Source: an uncultured Schlesneria sp.
Lineage (GTDB): Bacteria; Planctomycetota; Planctomycetia; Planctomycetales; Planctomycetaceae
Length of the DNA stretch: 60,358 nt
Direction: 5' to 3'
Assembly: GCA_903834925.1 (NCBI GenBank)
Contig: CAILLA010000307.1
Coordinates: forward strand, 1 to 60,358
Position numbers and translations under genes: made by a program. The notes under the pieces are model-generated. The model searched no databases. It had not been told where the DNA came from and worked only from the letters and a program-made list of their open reading frames with translations. Below, piece by piece: positions 44,583-53,916 of this stretch (position 1 is the first letter of the stretch; every line of letters starts with the position of its first letter).

Positions 44583-47042
44583 ATGTTTGCGAAGCTCGGC
44601 GAGTTCGTCGTCCGTGCCTGGCCAGCGGTTCTGATCGCCTGGGTCGCTGCGGTGGTCTGCGCCTCGGTTGCTGCACCTGGACTGGACCGCGTTGCCGAAA
44701 CAGAAGAATTCGCGTTTCTTCCTACCCAAAGCCCAAGTCATCTTGCGGAAAGCCTGTTTCGAAAAGCGTTTCCCGATGGCTATTGCCCGAGTCGAATCGT
44801 CATCATCGCGACCCGTGACGGCGGAATCACGCCCGAGGACGAACATTTTCTCGACGATGGCGACAATGAAGACGAAAAGTTTCCGTTCGATGATCCCGAG
44901 CGGAAATTTGAATTGCGCGAGCGATTGCTCAAAATCATGTACGACGAGGCGAATGACGATAAAGTCAGTTCTCCTATCATTTCGGGAATTCGGTCGTTTC
45001 AAGACCCCAATGCGGGTGCCTTGCTAAAAAGCAAACGCGGTGACACGAGTAATGCTCGGTTGATGCTTGTCGAACTTACCACAGAATTTATGGACGGCCG
45101 AAATCGCTGGCCTGTGGGAAAGATCGAGTCGCTGCTGGCAGACGAAGAATTTTCAAAGCATATTCCCCCAGGTTTGTCGATTTCGATGAGCGGTGAAGCG
45201 ACGGTTGGCCGGGACATGATCAACGCCGCCCGGGACAGCGCCAAAGCGACGGAATTGCTGACTTTTGTGTTGGTTCTCGGCTTGCTCGGAGCAATCTACC
45301 GTGCCCCGGCACTGGCATTCATTCCCCTGGTCACCGTCGTCATCGCCGTGAAACTTTCGATGTCCGTGCTGATCTTGTTCGCAACCCAGAAGTGGGTTGT
45401 TCTGTTTCAAGGAATCGAATCCTATGTCGCCGTCCTCACTTATGGGGCGGGTGTCGATTATTGCCTGTTCCTGATCGCCCGGTATAAAGAAGAAATTGAT
45501 GCTGGCGTCAGCTATGACGAAGCGGTCTCGAACAGTGTTGCCAAAGTCGGTGCCGCCATTGCGGCCAGCGCCGGAACTGTCATCTGCGGTATCGGCATGA
45601 TGATCTTTGCCGAATTCGGAAAATTTCGAGATGCCGGAATTGCCATCTCGTTCGGATTGACCGTCGTATTGGTCGCCTCGTTAACTCTCACTCCCGCCCT
45701 GTTGCGTTTGACAGGTAAATGGGCGTTCTGGCCGCAACTTCGGACGGAACGTGTCAGCGGCGGATGGATCTCGTCGACATCATTGTGGTCGCGACTGAGC
45801 GAGATTCACTGGCTTCAGAACACCTGGGAAATCGTGGGACGCGCCCTGATCAAAAATCCCATGACGATCTGGCTCGCCAGTATCCTGCTGATGCTACCAT
45901 TCGCCATCATCGGTGTCTTGTTCTATTCGCATCTCAGTTACGGATTGCTCTCAGACCTCAGTGCCAGTTCACCGAGTGTAAAAGGTACACGAGCGTTACG
46001 AGAGAATTTTCCGGCCGGTGCGACGGGATCGATCACAGTCCTGCTGCGAAATGACGATGTTGACTTTTCTGATGAATCAACGGGTCTCGCCTGGGTCGAC
46101 GAACTGACAGAATCCCTTTACGAGAGAAAGGCTGAACTTCAACTGGCAGATATTCGTAGCGTTTCTCGTCCACTGGGTGGTTCGGATGAACGGTTAACCG
46201 AGTTGCCCGCAGGCGGACCACGCAAAATCAAAATGCGGAAGTCAATCGACTACTACGTCTCAGACGAAGAGAGCCTGGCAACACATGTCACGCGAATTGA
46301 ACTGACTGCGGAAAACGACCCGTTTGCCCGCGATAGCATTGATCAGCTAACCCGGCTCGAACACGAAATTCGAGAAATCCTTCCGAAGGAGCTTAAGTCG
46401 AACACGAAGATCCTTGTTTCAGGTTCGACGGCCAGCATTCGTGACCTGAAAGCGGTTACTGATCGCGATCAGGTTCGGATCGACCTGCTTGTCGTTTTTG
46501 CCGTATTTGTGATTCTCGTCGTGCTTCTTCGGCGAGTTGCCCTCTGTACATATCTGATTGTGACTGTGCTCTTCAGTTATCTTGTGGCATTGGGCGCGAC
46601 GTACGCCTTCTTCTGGGCGACCGACCCCCAATTCGCGGGACTCGACTGGAAGGTCCCGATGTTCCTGTTTACGATCCTGATTGCGGTCGGTGAAGACTAT
46701 AATATTTTTCTGATGACTCGAATCGATGAAGAACAAGTGAATCATGGTCCCGTCAAAGGGGTCATTGAGGCACTCTCGAAAACGGGTCGGATCATTTCGA
46801 GCTGCGGCATCATTATGGCCGGAACCTTCGCATCACTTTGTGCCGGATCACTGAAGGGGATGATCCAGCTTGGCTTTGCACTCGCTTTCGGTGTTTTGCT
46901 CGACACATTTGTTGTGAGGCCAATCCTTGTTCCTGCGTATCTCGTGCTGCTGCACAGCGGTCGCTTCGGCAAGCTTGGAAAGTGGCTCGGTGGCCCTGTC
47001 GGCCAGCCAGAAACCCCTTTGGACCCCAAAACTCTGACTTGA
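44583..47042 (+). CDS. MMPL/RND-superfamily transporter
   Basis: The 819-residue protein starts at ATG 44583 (MFAKLGEFVVRAWPAVLIAW); the frame also contains ATG 44457 and 44553, but these add Arg-rich sequence before the first membrane segment. It shows the MMPL layout: TM1, a large extracytoplasmic domain (~35-235), TM2-6 with the Asp/Tyr region SYVAVLTYGAGVDYCLFLIA-RY, a break, TM7, a second extracytoplasmic domain (~470-650) and TM8-12 with LIAVGEDYNIFLMTRIDEEQ. The GxDY/GEDYN pairs carry the proton-relay acids of RND pumps. It may export lipids or hydrophobic compounds; the substrate is unknown. Next gene starts 11 bases downstream. Confidence 0.92.
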   Translation: MFAKLGEFVVRAWPAVLIAWVAAVVCASVAAPGLDRVAETEEFAFLPTQSPSHLAESLFRKAFPDGYCPSRIVIIATRDGGITPEDEHFLDDGDNEDEKFPFDDPERKFELRERLLKIMYDEANDDKVSSPIISGIRSFQDPNAGALLKSKRGDTSNARLMLVELTTEFMDGRNRWPVGKIESLLADEEFSKHIPPGLSISMSGEATVGRDMINAARDSAKATELLTFVLVLGLLGAIYRAPALAFIPLVTVVIAVKLSMSVLILFATQKWVVLFQGIESYVAVLTYGAGVDYCLFLIARYKEEIDAGVSYDEAVSNSVAKVGAAIAASAGTVICGIGMMIFAEFGKFRDAGIAISFGLTVVLVASLTLTPALLRLTGKWAFWPQLRTERVSGGWISSTSLWSRLSEIHWLQNTWEIVGRALIKNPMTIWLASILLMLPFAIIGVLFYSHLSYGLLSDLSASSPSVKGTRALRENFPAGATGSITVLLRNDDVDFSDESTGLAWVDELTESLYERKAELQLADIRSVSRPLGGSDERLTELPAGGPRKIKMRKSIDYYVSDEESLATHVTRIELTAENDPFARDSIDQLTRLEHEIREILPKELKSNTKILVSGSTASIRDLKAVTDRDQVRIDLLVVFAVFVILVVLLRRVALCTYLIVTVLFSYLVALGATYAFFWATDPQFAGLDWKVPMFLFTILIAVGEDYNIFLMTRIDEEQVNHGPVKGVIEALSKTGRIISSCGIIMAGTFASLCAGSLKGMIQLGFALAFGVLLDTFVVRPILVPAYLVLLHSGRFGKLGKWLGGPVGQPETPLDPKTLT

Positions 47043-47053
47043 AACGTTTTCGT

Positions 47054-48142
47054 ATGACGACTGATCGGCACATTTCCCGCCGCCACAAACTCGTTCAAGC
47101 CATTCGTAAAGCAGGCCTCTCAGCCCTGCTCGTCACGAATCCCAAGAATGTCTCGTACTTGACGGGGTTTACGGGTGATGATTCGTATCTTTTGATCGGC
47201 CCCGATGCGACCCAGATCTTCAGCGACAGTCGATTTGAAACCCAGCTTCAGGACGAATGCCCCAAGATCCCGGCCGAAGTTCGAACCGCGCGTACAACCA
47301 TGGCCGAGTTTCTCGCCAAAGAACTCCCCAAGTTCAAGCTCTCGCAGATTGGCATTGAAGCCCGATCAATGACGGTTGACGTACGAGATGCCTTGGTCGA
47401 AAAACTAAGCCCCCTGCAACTTGTTTCCCAGGCGGGTCTGGTGGAAGAACTTCGCCAGATCAAAGATCCCGAGGAAATCGAAGAGCTCAGGCTGGCGGTG
47501 GATCAGGCCCAGCGTGGGTACGCAGTGATGAAGTCACTTCTGCTTCCCACGATGACCGAACGTCAAGCGGCACATGATCTGGAACACGGAATGCGGCGTT
47601 TTGGAGCACTAAAAGCGGCGTTTGAGCCGATTATTGCCGTTGGTGACCATGCTGCACTTCCCCACTATCGAGCGGGGTTGCGTCGATTTGACGAATCTCC
47701 TTTCGTGCTTTGTGATTGGGGTGCCGTCAGTCCTGGAGGGTATCACAGTGACTTGACGCGAGTTTGGAGCACCGGTAAAGTCCCGCCCAAACTCCTGAAA
47801 ATATATGGAGTTGTGTTGAATGCACAGCAGGCGGCCATTGCGGCAATTCGGCCTGGAATGAAATGCCAAGATCTCGACGGAGTTGCTCGCAAGGTGATCG
47901 ATCAGGCTGGTTACTCAAAGTATTTTGGACATGGGCTGGGTCATGGAATCGGATTGGACATTCATGAAGGGCCTCGCCTGAGCCCAATTTCGACGGATGA
48001 ACTAAAACCCGGTATGGTAGTCACGGTCGAGCCGGGAATATATCTTCCTGGTATTGGCGGTGTCCGAATCGAAGACGATGTACTGGTAACACGAGATGGC
48101 TGCGAAGTGCTGACATCCGTGTCCCACGAGTTGGAGGCGTGA
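47054..48142 (+). CDS. M24-family Xaa-Pro aminopeptidase
   Basis: The 362-residue protein starts at ATG 47054 ([20 protein letters not shown]), 11 bases after the transporter stop. An N-terminal creatinase-like domain (~1-130; [20 protein letters not shown]) is followed by the pita-bread domain with metal ligands in [20 protein letters not shown] (two Asp), [18 protein letters not shown] (His), [11 protein letters not shown] (Glu) and [11 protein letters not shown] (Glu). These fit proline aminopeptidases of the PepQ/YqhT type that remove the residue before proline. In many bacteria this gene lies just upstream of accB-accC, as here. Cytoplasmic. Confidence 0.94.
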   Translation: MTTDRHISRRHKLVQAIRKAGLSALLVTNPKNVSYLTGFTGDDSYLLIGPDATQIFSDSRFETQLQDECPKIPAEVRTARTTMAEFLAKELPKFKLSQIGIEARSMTVDVRDALVEKLSPLQLVSQAGLVEELRQIKDPEEIEELRLAVDQAQRGYAVMKSLLLPTMTERQAAHDLEHGMRRFGALKAAFEPIIAVGDHAALPHYRAGLRRFDESPFVLCDWGAVSPGGYHSDLTRVWSTGKVPPKLLKIYGVVLNAQQAAIAAIRPGMKCQDLDGVARKVIDQAGYSKYFGHGLGHGIGLDIHEGPRLSPISTDELKPGMVVTVEPGIYLPGIGGVRIEDDVLVTRDGCEVLTSVSHELEA

Positions 48143-48197
48143 TCTCGTGAAACGAGCGACGCAGGGGACAACCCCGAAACCGACGAAAAGGAAACGT

Positions 48198-48710
48198 ATG
48201 GCAGAACCACCTTCCACTGGAGATGCTCCCTTTGATCTCGATAAGTTGAAACAACTTGTTGAGATGATGGAAAAACACGGACTTAGCGAAGTCCACTTGA
48301 AACGTGGTGACGAACAATGGCGATTGCGTCGCGGGGCAAAAGAAGTCCTGCATGCCGTCCCTCAACCACAGTTTCAATATGCACCTGCGCCACCCCCGGC
48401 ACATGCACCGGTAGCAGCACCTGCTGCGGCAGCACAGGCCGCAGCTTCGCCAGCTGCTGACCCGAATGCAGGCGGGCCATCGATCAAGAGTCCGACCATC
48501 GGCACGTTTTACGCCGCTCCAGCTCCGACGGATCCTCCGTTTGTCACCGTCGGTTCGGTCGTCACTCCGGAAACCGTTGTCTGTACAATTGAGCAGATGA
48601 AGGTTTTCAATCAGATTCAGGCTGGAGTCAGCGGAACGATCACGGCTATCCTCGTCCAGAGTGGCGATGCGGTCGAGTTCGACACTCCGCTTTTCCGTTA
48701 TAAGTCTTGA
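48198..48710 (+). CDS. accB: Biotin carboxyl carrier protein of acetyl-CoA carboxylase
   Basis: AccB carries biotin between the carboxylase and transferase halves of acetyl-CoA carboxylase in fatty acid synthesis. The 170-residue product starts at ATG 48198, with AGGA 6 bases upstream; GTG 48147 is in frame but less likely. The N-terminus ([20 protein letters not shown]) is followed by a Pro/Ala-rich linker (~55-95) and the biotinyl domain ([19 protein letters not shown] and [15 protein letters not shown]). The biotinylated Lys is in EQMKV, where most bacteria have EAMKM, a mild variation. accC follows 31 bases later. Confidence 0.95.
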   Translation: MAEPPSTGDAPFDLDKLKQLVEMMEKHGLSEVHLKRGDEQWRLRRGAKEVLHAVPQPQFQYAPAPPPAHAPVAAPAAAAQAAASPAADPNAGGPSIKSPTIGTFYAAPAPTDPPFVTVGSVVTPETVVCTIEQMKVFNQIQAGVSGTITAILVQSGDAVEFDTPLFRYKS

Positions 48711-48741
48711 CCGGTCTTCGAACACAGAATCGTCCTGCTCT

Positions 48742-50091
48742 ATGTTCCAGCGTATCCTGGTTGCGAATCGTGGTGAAATCGCCCTGCGGGTTTTCCGTGC
48801 CTGTCGTGAGATGGGTATCGAAACCGTTGCCGTCTGTAGTGCGGCCGACCGAGGGGCGGACTACCTGAAAGCTGCTAACGAGTCCATCTGTATTGGCCCT
48901 GCGGCGGCCAATCAGAGCTATCTCGTTATCAAGAATATCATCGCTGCCGCAGAAATCGGCAACGTTCAAGCCATTCACCCTGGCTATGGGTTCCTTTCCG
49001 AAAACGAACATTTCGCGGAAGTCTGCCGCGAATGCAAAATCGAATTCATCGGCCCATCAGCCGATGCGATGGCCAAACTCGGCGATAAGGTGACCGCGAA
49101 AGAGATCGCCAAAGCGGCTCAGGTCAATCTCGTTCCCGGCAGTGACGGTCTGATTACCAGCGAAGCCGAAGCACTGGTTGTCGCAGAAAAAATCGGTTAT
49201 CCGGTTCTGATCAAAGCAACGGCCGGCGGTGGTGGCAAAGGGATGCGAGTCGCTCGCAATGACATTTCACTGAAGGCGGGATTGAAAGCCGCTGCCATGG
49301 AAGCCGAAAAGGCTTTCAATAATGCCGGCGTCTATCTGGAAAAATATATCGAAAACCCTCGCCATGTCGAAGTGCAAATCATTGCCGATTTGCATGGCGA
49401 AGTAGTACACCTGTGGGAACGCGATTGTTCTTCACAGCGTCGACATCAGAAATTGATCGAAGAATCCCCCGCGCCAAACCTGCCCCAGTCGGTTCGCGAA
49501 GACATCTGCAAAGCGGCTGTCAGATTGATCCAGATCGCCAATTACACAAATGCGGGAACCGTCGAGTTCATCGTTGACCAGAACAACCAGTTCTACTTCA
49601 TCGAAGTCAATGCCCGTATCCAGGTCGAACATCCCGTGACCGAAATGGTGACAGGGGTCGATCTGATTCAGCAGCAGATTAAGGTCGCTTCGGGCCAGCC
49701 TCTTCCATGGAAGCAACGGGCGATTCCGTGTAACGGAGCCGCCATCGAAGTTCGTATCAATGCAGAAGACCCTGATAATGACTTCCGCCCTTCACCGGGG
49801 AAAATCACAAAACTCCGCGTACCCGGTGGTCACGGCGTCCGCTGGGATTCCCATATCCACGAAGGATATGTCGTTGGCCCCTACTATGACTCGATGATCG
49901 GAAAATTGATCGTCCACAAACCGACTCGCGCCGAAGCCATCGCCTGTATGAAACGGTGCCTGGACGAGTTTGTTGTCGACGGGATTAAAACAACGATTCC
50001 GCTGCTGAAGCGAATCTTGAATCACACCGCCTTCGTTGAAGGCAAAATGTATACTACATTCATCGAGCAACAGTTGCTCGTCAAGTCGTGA
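48742..50091 (+). CDS. accC: Acetyl-CoA carboxylase, biotin carboxylase subunit
   Basis: AccC carboxylates the biotin of AccB using ATP and bicarbonate. The 449-residue protein starts at ATG 48742 ([20 protein letters not shown]), the standard start. It has the biotin carboxylase N-domain, then the ATP-grasp domain with [74 protein letters not shown] (catalytic Glu, Asn, Arg and metal Glu), and the C-domain ([20 protein letters not shown]). All catalytic segments are intact and the length is typical (~450). It forms an operon with accB and probably the upstream peptidase gene. Confidence 0.97.
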   Translation: MFQRILVANRGEIALRVFRACREMGIETVAVCSAADRGADYLKAANESICIGPAAANQSYLVIKNIIAAAEIGNVQAIHPGYGFLSENEHFAEVCRECKIEFIGPSADAMAKLGDKVTAKEIAKAAQVNLVPGSDGLITSEAEALVVAEKIGYPVLIKATAGGGGKGMRVARNDISLKAGLKAAAMEAEKAFNNAGVYLEKYIENPRHVEVQIIADLHGEVVHLWERDCSSQRRHQKLIEESPAPNLPQSVREDICKAAVRLIQIANYTNAGTVEFIVDQNNQFYFIEVNARIQVEHPVTEMVTGVDLIQQQIKVASGQPLPWKQRAIPCNGAAIEVRINAEDPDNDFRPSPGKITKLRVPGGHGVRWDSHIHEGYVVGPYYDSMIGKLIVHKPTRAEAIACMKRCLDEFVVDGIKTTIPLLKRILNHTAFVEGKMYTTFIEQQLLVKS

Positions 50092-50219
50092 TGAAGGTCT
50101 GACTGCACCCAGTTGGCCAACGTGAATTTTCTGTATCACGGACAGTCTCGTTCGTGAGTACGATCCTGTTCCACGGATACGCTCGTCCGTGAAAATTAGC
50201 TGATGAAAGGTCGATGATC
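50092..50219. other. Intergenic hairpins between accC and pfk
   Basis: Two neighbouring hairpins are possible: TCACGGA...TTCGTGA (50137-50158) and CACGGA-TACGCTCG-TCCGTG (about 50173-50192). No T-run follows. They may affect read-through or mRNA stability between accC and the phosphofructokinase gene. Confidence 0.4.
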
Positions 50220-51254
50220 ATGAAGGTTGGACTGCTGACTGGTGGCGGCGATTGTCCCGGCTTAAACCCTGTAATCCGAGGTGTCGTACGCTCGATTCAT
50301 AACGCAGGAGGTGAGTGCGTTGGTTTCATCAACGGATGGAAAGGGATCATCAACGGCGTCACAATGCCGCTGACAATCGAAAACACCGACGACATCATCT
50401 GGAAGGGAGGAACGATCCTCGGTTCGTCTCGAACCAATCCGTATAAGGAAAAAGATCGTGATGTCCCGAAATTGCTTGAGAACTTCAAGAAACTCGGCCT
50501 GGATGCACTCGTCGCTATCGGCGGCGACGACACTCTGGGTGTCGCCAGCAAGCTTTATTCAGACTACAAGCTGAATACGATCGGTTGCCCCAAGACAATC
50601 GATAATGACCTGAGCTGCACCGATGTGACATTCGGTTTCGATACGGCGATCAACATCGCCATGGAAGCGGTCGAACGAGTCCGAACCACAGTCGAATCAC
50701 ATCGAAGAATCGGTGTGGTCGAAACGATGGGTCGGCATGCCGGATGGATCGCCTGTGAAGTGGCGATGGCGGTTGGTGCCGATTATGTGCTACTGCCAGA
50801 AATTCCGGTCAATATCGACGAAATGTGTGCCATGCTCAAGAAACGCCGTGAAGCGGGCAAGCAGTGGGGTATGGTCATCGTCAGCGAAGGAGCGAAGTTA
50901 ATCGGTGGGACCGACGTGGTAACCCGCGATGCCACGGTCGACGCCTTCGGTCACGAACAGCTCGGCGGTGTCAGCAAACTGGTCGCACAGTTGATCACGG
51001 AAAAGACCGGTATTGAAACCCGTGAAGTGGTTCTCGGTCATATTCAACGAGGTGGTTCACCGACCGCGTTCGACCGTATACTCGGTACACGACTGGGACT
51101 GGGTGCCGGTCGACTCGTCCAGGAAAAGAAGTTTGGCCGCATGGTCGCACTCGCCGGAACCAAAATCATCGACGTCGCCATCGCCGACGCAGTCGGTCAG
51201 ATGAAACAAGTCAGTGAAGACTGGATCAAGGACGTTTACGCGTTCAGCAAGTAA
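50220..51254 (+). CDS. 6-phosphofructokinase, pyrophosphate-type signature
   Basis: The 344-residue enzyme starts at ATG 50220 (AAAGG 10 bases upstream); ATG 50214 is also in frame. It is a group A phosphofructokinase: [16 protein letters not shown] at the N-terminus, [29 protein letters not shown] and [13 protein letters not shown]. At the phosphoryl-donor site it reads GGDDT (101-105) and PKTIDND (124-130). ATP-dependent enzymes have GGDGS and PGTIDND; Asp104 and Lys124 are the known marks of pyrophosphate dependence. It therefore probably uses PPi and runs reversibly, in glycolysis and gluconeogenesis. A strong terminator follows 26 bases downstream. Confidence 0.93.
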   Translation: MKVGLLTGGGDCPGLNPVIRGVVRSIHNAGGECVGFINGWKGIINGVTMPLTIENTDDIIWKGGTILGSSRTNPYKEKDRDVPKLLENFKKLGLDALVAIGGDDTLGVASKLYSDYKLNTIGCPKTIDNDLSCTDVTFGFDTAINIAMEAVERVRTTVESHRRIGVVETMGRHAGWIACEVAMAVGADYVLLPEIPVNIDEMCAMLKKRREAGKQWGMVIVSEGAKLIGGTDVVTRDATVDAFGHEQLGGVSKLVAQLITEKTGIETREVVLGHIQRGGSPTAFDRILGTRLGLGAGRLVQEKKFGRMVALAGTKIIDVAIADAVGQMKQVSEDWIKDVYAFSK

Positions 51255-51280
51255 GCGACGGAGTTCAAAATTCATCACAA

Positions 51281-51309
51281 AACCGGGGACGCAATTCCCC
51301 GGTTTTTTT
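51281..51309 (+). terminator. Rho-independent terminator after phosphofructokinase gene
   Basis: AACCGGGGA and TCCCCGGTT form a perfect 9-bp stem with loop CGCAAT-type spacer, followed by a run of seven T. It lies 26 bases after the pfk stop. Confidence 0.95.
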
Positions 51310-51330
51310 ATTTCCTGGTGTCCAACCAAT

Positions 51331-51355
51331 CAGGAGGGCGAAGCTCCCGCTGAGT
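51331..51355. repeat. Short GGAGGGCGAAGCTCCCGC-type element
   Basis: AGGAGGGCGAAGCTCCCGCT resembles the minus-strand element at 8889-8912 and can form a small GGGAG/CTCCC hairpin. Confidence 0.6.
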
Positions 51356-51408
51356 CGACGAGTGGCCCGATCCCACCGGATCGCAAATGCCAGGAATATC
51401 CCTCTGAT

Positions 51409-51440
51409 TAATAGGTCCTATAGGTCTTATAAGACCTATT
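51409..51440. repeat. Perfect 20-bp palindrome in TAGGTC repeat
   Basis: ATAGGTCTTATAAGACCTAT (51420-51439) equals its own reverse complement. It is preceded by a further AATAGGTCCT unit, giving three TAGGTC-type half sites in 32 bases. Confidence 0.92.
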
Positions 51441-51488
51441 AAAATGTTTTCATCAAAAACTTTCGCCCCGAAGCGCAACGCGATCACG

Positions 51489-51673
51489 TAGATCAAGTAG
51501 GGTGGGACAAGTCTTCGAAGTCCCACCAATCGGCCGGCAGGATCGTAAGCCCCGAAGAACGTGACGACACCCTTAAAACGCACATCGAACCGCCCCGGCC
51601 AGCCCATCGCCTCAAATTGAGAACGACGGGGTCAGCCGGATTAAATTGATACCGAATTGTCAAAGATCAAAGA
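51489..51673. repeat. ~185-nt dispersed repeat, copy 1
   Basis: It starts TAGATCAAGTAGGGTGGGAC, carries the hairpin GGTGGGACAAGTC/GAAGTCCCACC (51501-51527) and ends CCGAATTGTCAAAGATCAAA. The same order of segments appears at 59934-60113. Confidence 0.82.
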
Positions 51674-51682
51674 AACAACGTA

Positions 51683-51711
51683 GGGTGCGGACAAGTCTTC
51701 GAAGTCCCACC
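51683..51711. repeat. GTGGGACAAGTC hairpin, extra copy
   Basis: GGGTGCGGACAAGTCTTCGA followed by AGTCCCACC is a third copy of the hairpin element, with one inserted base (GTGCGGAC for GTGGGAC). Confidence 0.75.
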
Positions 51712-52140
51712 GTCTTCCCATATCGCTCACTCTCACGACGTTCCGCCGGAAAGTCCTCGCCTGGCAACTTACACGTCCAAATTCCGGCAAACGAGGTTTT
51801 GCACGACAGGCATCCCAACCGCGTCTTCGCGCGCGTCAGTGTCGCGTTCGAGATACCGTTCTCCTTGGCGTCTTTCGTGACAAATAATGCCCCCAATAAA
51901 CCATCCGCTGATTCGTATTTCCGCCAGGTAACCGCCTGGTTGATTTTCGATTCCGCTTCGCCGACAGTCGGTGTCTGTTTGCGAGCATATTCCTCACGGT
52001 TCGTCAGATATTGATCCCCCGTTAAAGCCGCTCGTTTCGGTTCCCATTGCGAGGAAGATTCGTGGTCACCACGATCACCGCCCCCGCCTCGGCCGCCAGA
52101 TGCGCCAGTGTACAACCTTTGGTGGTTGGAGTCGGTTTTT
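51690..52140 (-). pseudogene. Remnant of AAA ATPase/primase-helicase (mobile-element type)
   Basis: Two minus-strand segments belong to the C-terminal half of RepA-like AAA ATPases found with primases on plasmids, phages and integrated elements. One frame (about 52090-52030) reads TLAHLAAEAGAVIVVTTNLP, like the LA-R-GA-VVVVTHLNK strand of those proteins. A different frame from 52040 to 51700 reads LTGDQYLTNREEYARKQTPT, then ADGLLGALFVTKDAKENGIS, NATLTRAKTRLG and SFAGIWTCKLPGE, the usual helix-turn-helix-like C-terminus. The Walker motifs and middle are absent and the frames differ. It is a decayed gene; family identity is moderately sure. Confidence 0.6.
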
Positions 52141-52364
52141 GCATAATCACGAACGTTCCCTGAAACACATCAGTCGAATGACAATCCCACCTCCCCAGAT
52201 ATCTCATCGCCGAGCGAATGATCCCCCGACGGCCGAAATGGGACGTCGATCTGTTGCCGCATCCGCTCATACGACTGAACCTGAGTTTCTTCATTTGACG
52301 AAGACGTTGAGCGAGCTGAAATCCCGCCTGCCGAGCAACTAATAAACACAACACGCCGACAATT

Positions 52365-52392
52365 ACTATACAAACAATAAACGAGTTGTCAA
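52365..52392 (-). promoter_or_regulatory. Sigma70-like promoter without an intact gene
   Basis: On the minus strand TTGACA (52392-52387) and TATAGT (52370-52365) lie 16 bases apart in AT-rich DNA. It points toward the ATPase remnant, so it may be a surviving promoter of the lost gene. Confidence 0.5.
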
Positions 52393-52883
52393 CACACAAA
52401 ACGATATATTCACGTGACGCAGTGTAAGTGGCTGTTAGGACTTCGCACATTTCGAACGACACTTCGTCCGTGCGGAGTTGCTCGGTCGCTGTTGCGTGAA
52501 TTGTTGACGGCCGTGGACGCACCGATGCTGCTGACACCGCTGCCCGGGATCACAAGCATACTGGCCACCGACTGTCGCCAACGAATGGGAGACCTCGCTG
52601 CCGATACCTTGGTGATTCAAGTCAGCCGATTAATGTCGACACTGAACAATTTTTATTGATCGGCAGGCGGCTTACCTGAATTGGAACTAAATTCTTCGGG
52701 TTTTCGAAAAGGACGCGGCGGTTTAATCCTGTTTGCGGTGACTTTCAGATTGTCGCGATCGGCAAAATAAATGACTTATCTGTGACCCCAGTCAAATGAA
52801 TTCCTTGTCCGCCGCTCGCATTTGGACAGGGTGAAACTGAGGTCGATCGACTGTTGAAACTGAGCGCTCAGGAAGGAAATCAG

Positions 52884-53741
52884 ATGCGAATTGTGATTCG
52901 GAACATGGCGGCTGTCGCAGCCGCGGTGTTACTTGCCGTTCAACCGCTTTCGGCTCAAGAAACCGAAAACCCCGGTGCGAACGCGAATGTGACGAACCAG
53001 GCGGCCAGCGAACCCCCCAGCCAAAACACGAGTGAAGCGAAGTTGGAAGAAAAGAAAGATGAACCACCAGCGCAATCTCAACCGGAAGCCGTCCTGCGCG
53101 AGGCAACTCCTGCGAAGCAGAAGGGAAGCCCCGAACACGATAAAGATAATCCTTCGGAACGTTCTCGACCTCATCACGAACCGGGTGAATCCGGCCCCCG
53201 ACACGGTGGTTCGGGTCGTGAACGAGATAATCATGCGGGACCACCACCTCGTCGGCCAGGTGGACGCCCCGGCGACTTCGGACCTCCGCGTGAGCATTCA
53301 GGCCGAGACCACGGCCCGGACTTTGCCCCACCGCACGAATTCACCAGCCGAGATCATGGTCGTGACTTTGGGCCTCCACACGGTGGACCAGGTCGAGGTC
53401 GCGATGAACACGCAGGACCACCGCCTCGCGGACCAAGCGGCCGACGTGGCGAATTTGCCCCGCCACCGGGCGGACCTGGTCGCGGACGGGGTACACAAGC
53501 TGGACGGCTGCCTCATGGGCCTGATGGGCAACCCGGAGGACGACCTGGCGATTTCGGACCTCCTCGCGAACGAGGTGGCCGAGATCGTGGTCCAGACGCT
53601 GGGCCACCACCCGGCGGACCCGGTCGTGTACGAGGTGATCATGACGGTCCACCCCGACGTGGACCGGATGGTCATGATCGCGGCGAACCAGGTCGTGATC
53701 GCGACTCGGGACCCGAGCGACCATCTCGACGAGACGCATAA
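52884..53741 (+). CDS. Exported Arg/Gly/Pro/His/Asp-rich repeat protein
   Basis: The 285-residue protein starts at ATG 52884 (AGGAAGG upstream), with a signal peptide ending PLSA-QE (MRIVIRNMAAVAAAVLLAVQ). Residues ~25-95 are Glu/Ala/Pro/Lys-rich. Residues ~100-285 are a tandem array of degenerate ~10-20-residue repeats of the type GRDHGPDFAPPHE, GPGRGRDEHAGPPPRGPSGR and GGPGRVRGDHDGPP, with almost no hydrophobic residues. It must be intrinsically disordered in the periplasm or outside. The repeats are rich in His, Asp and Arg, which may bind metal or polyanions; this is inference. The function is unknown. A very strong terminator follows. Confidence 0.85.
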   Translation: MRIVIRNMAAVAAAVLLAVQPLSAQETENPGANANVTNQAASEPPSQNTSEAKLEEKKDEPPAQSQPEAVLREATPAKQKGSPEHDKDNPSERSRPHHEPGESGPRHGGSGRERDNHAGPPPRRPGGRPGDFGPPREHSGRDHGPDFAPPHEFTSRDHGRDFGPPHGGPGRGRDEHAGPPPRGPSGRRGEFAPPPGGPGRGRGTQAGRLPHGPDGQPGGRPGDFGPPRERGGRDRGPDAGPPPGGPGRVRGDHDGPPRRGPDGHDRGEPGRDRDSGPERPSRRDA

Positions 53742-53776
53742 GGGCAGGATTTACTGAGACGTAGAACATCAGCTCG

Positions 53777-53809
53777 AGCCCCGGTGGACATCCACCGGGG
53801 CTTTTTTTT
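53777..53809 (+). terminator. Rho-independent terminator after R/G/P-rich gene
   Basis: AGCCCCGGTGGA and TCCACCGGGGCT form a perfect 12-bp stem with a CA loop, followed by eight T. Confidence 0.96.
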
Positions 53810-53916
53810 GATCCAGTTGCAGGTCGAGCATCCACTGCTTTAAGCATCTTTTGGTCGAGTAGGACATCGGCAAAAACATTTTCCAACAGCATCGATTCAT
53901 CAGAAACAAAGTCCAA

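Larger units (their letters stand above)
51255..52883. other. Long gene-poor region with repeats and remnants
   Basis: About 1.6 kb without an intact gene. In order it holds a terminator (51281), a short GGAGGGCG element (51331), a 20-base perfect palindrome (51420-51439), a ~185-base dispersed repeat (51489-51673), a second GTGGGAC hairpin (51683), an ATPase remnant (51690-52140), a strong-looking promoter on the minus strand (52365-52392) and about 450 bases with no clear signal before the next gene. Confidence 0.7.

Noticed and set aside
52414-52659. 81-codon plus-strand frame in the gene-poor region
   Set aside because: No recognisable domain and no ribosome-binding site; probably another remnant or chance.
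53032-53757. 241-codon alternative frame over the R/G/P-rich gene
   Set aside because: Lacks a signal peptide and ribosome-binding site; low-complexity repeats keep several frames open by chance.
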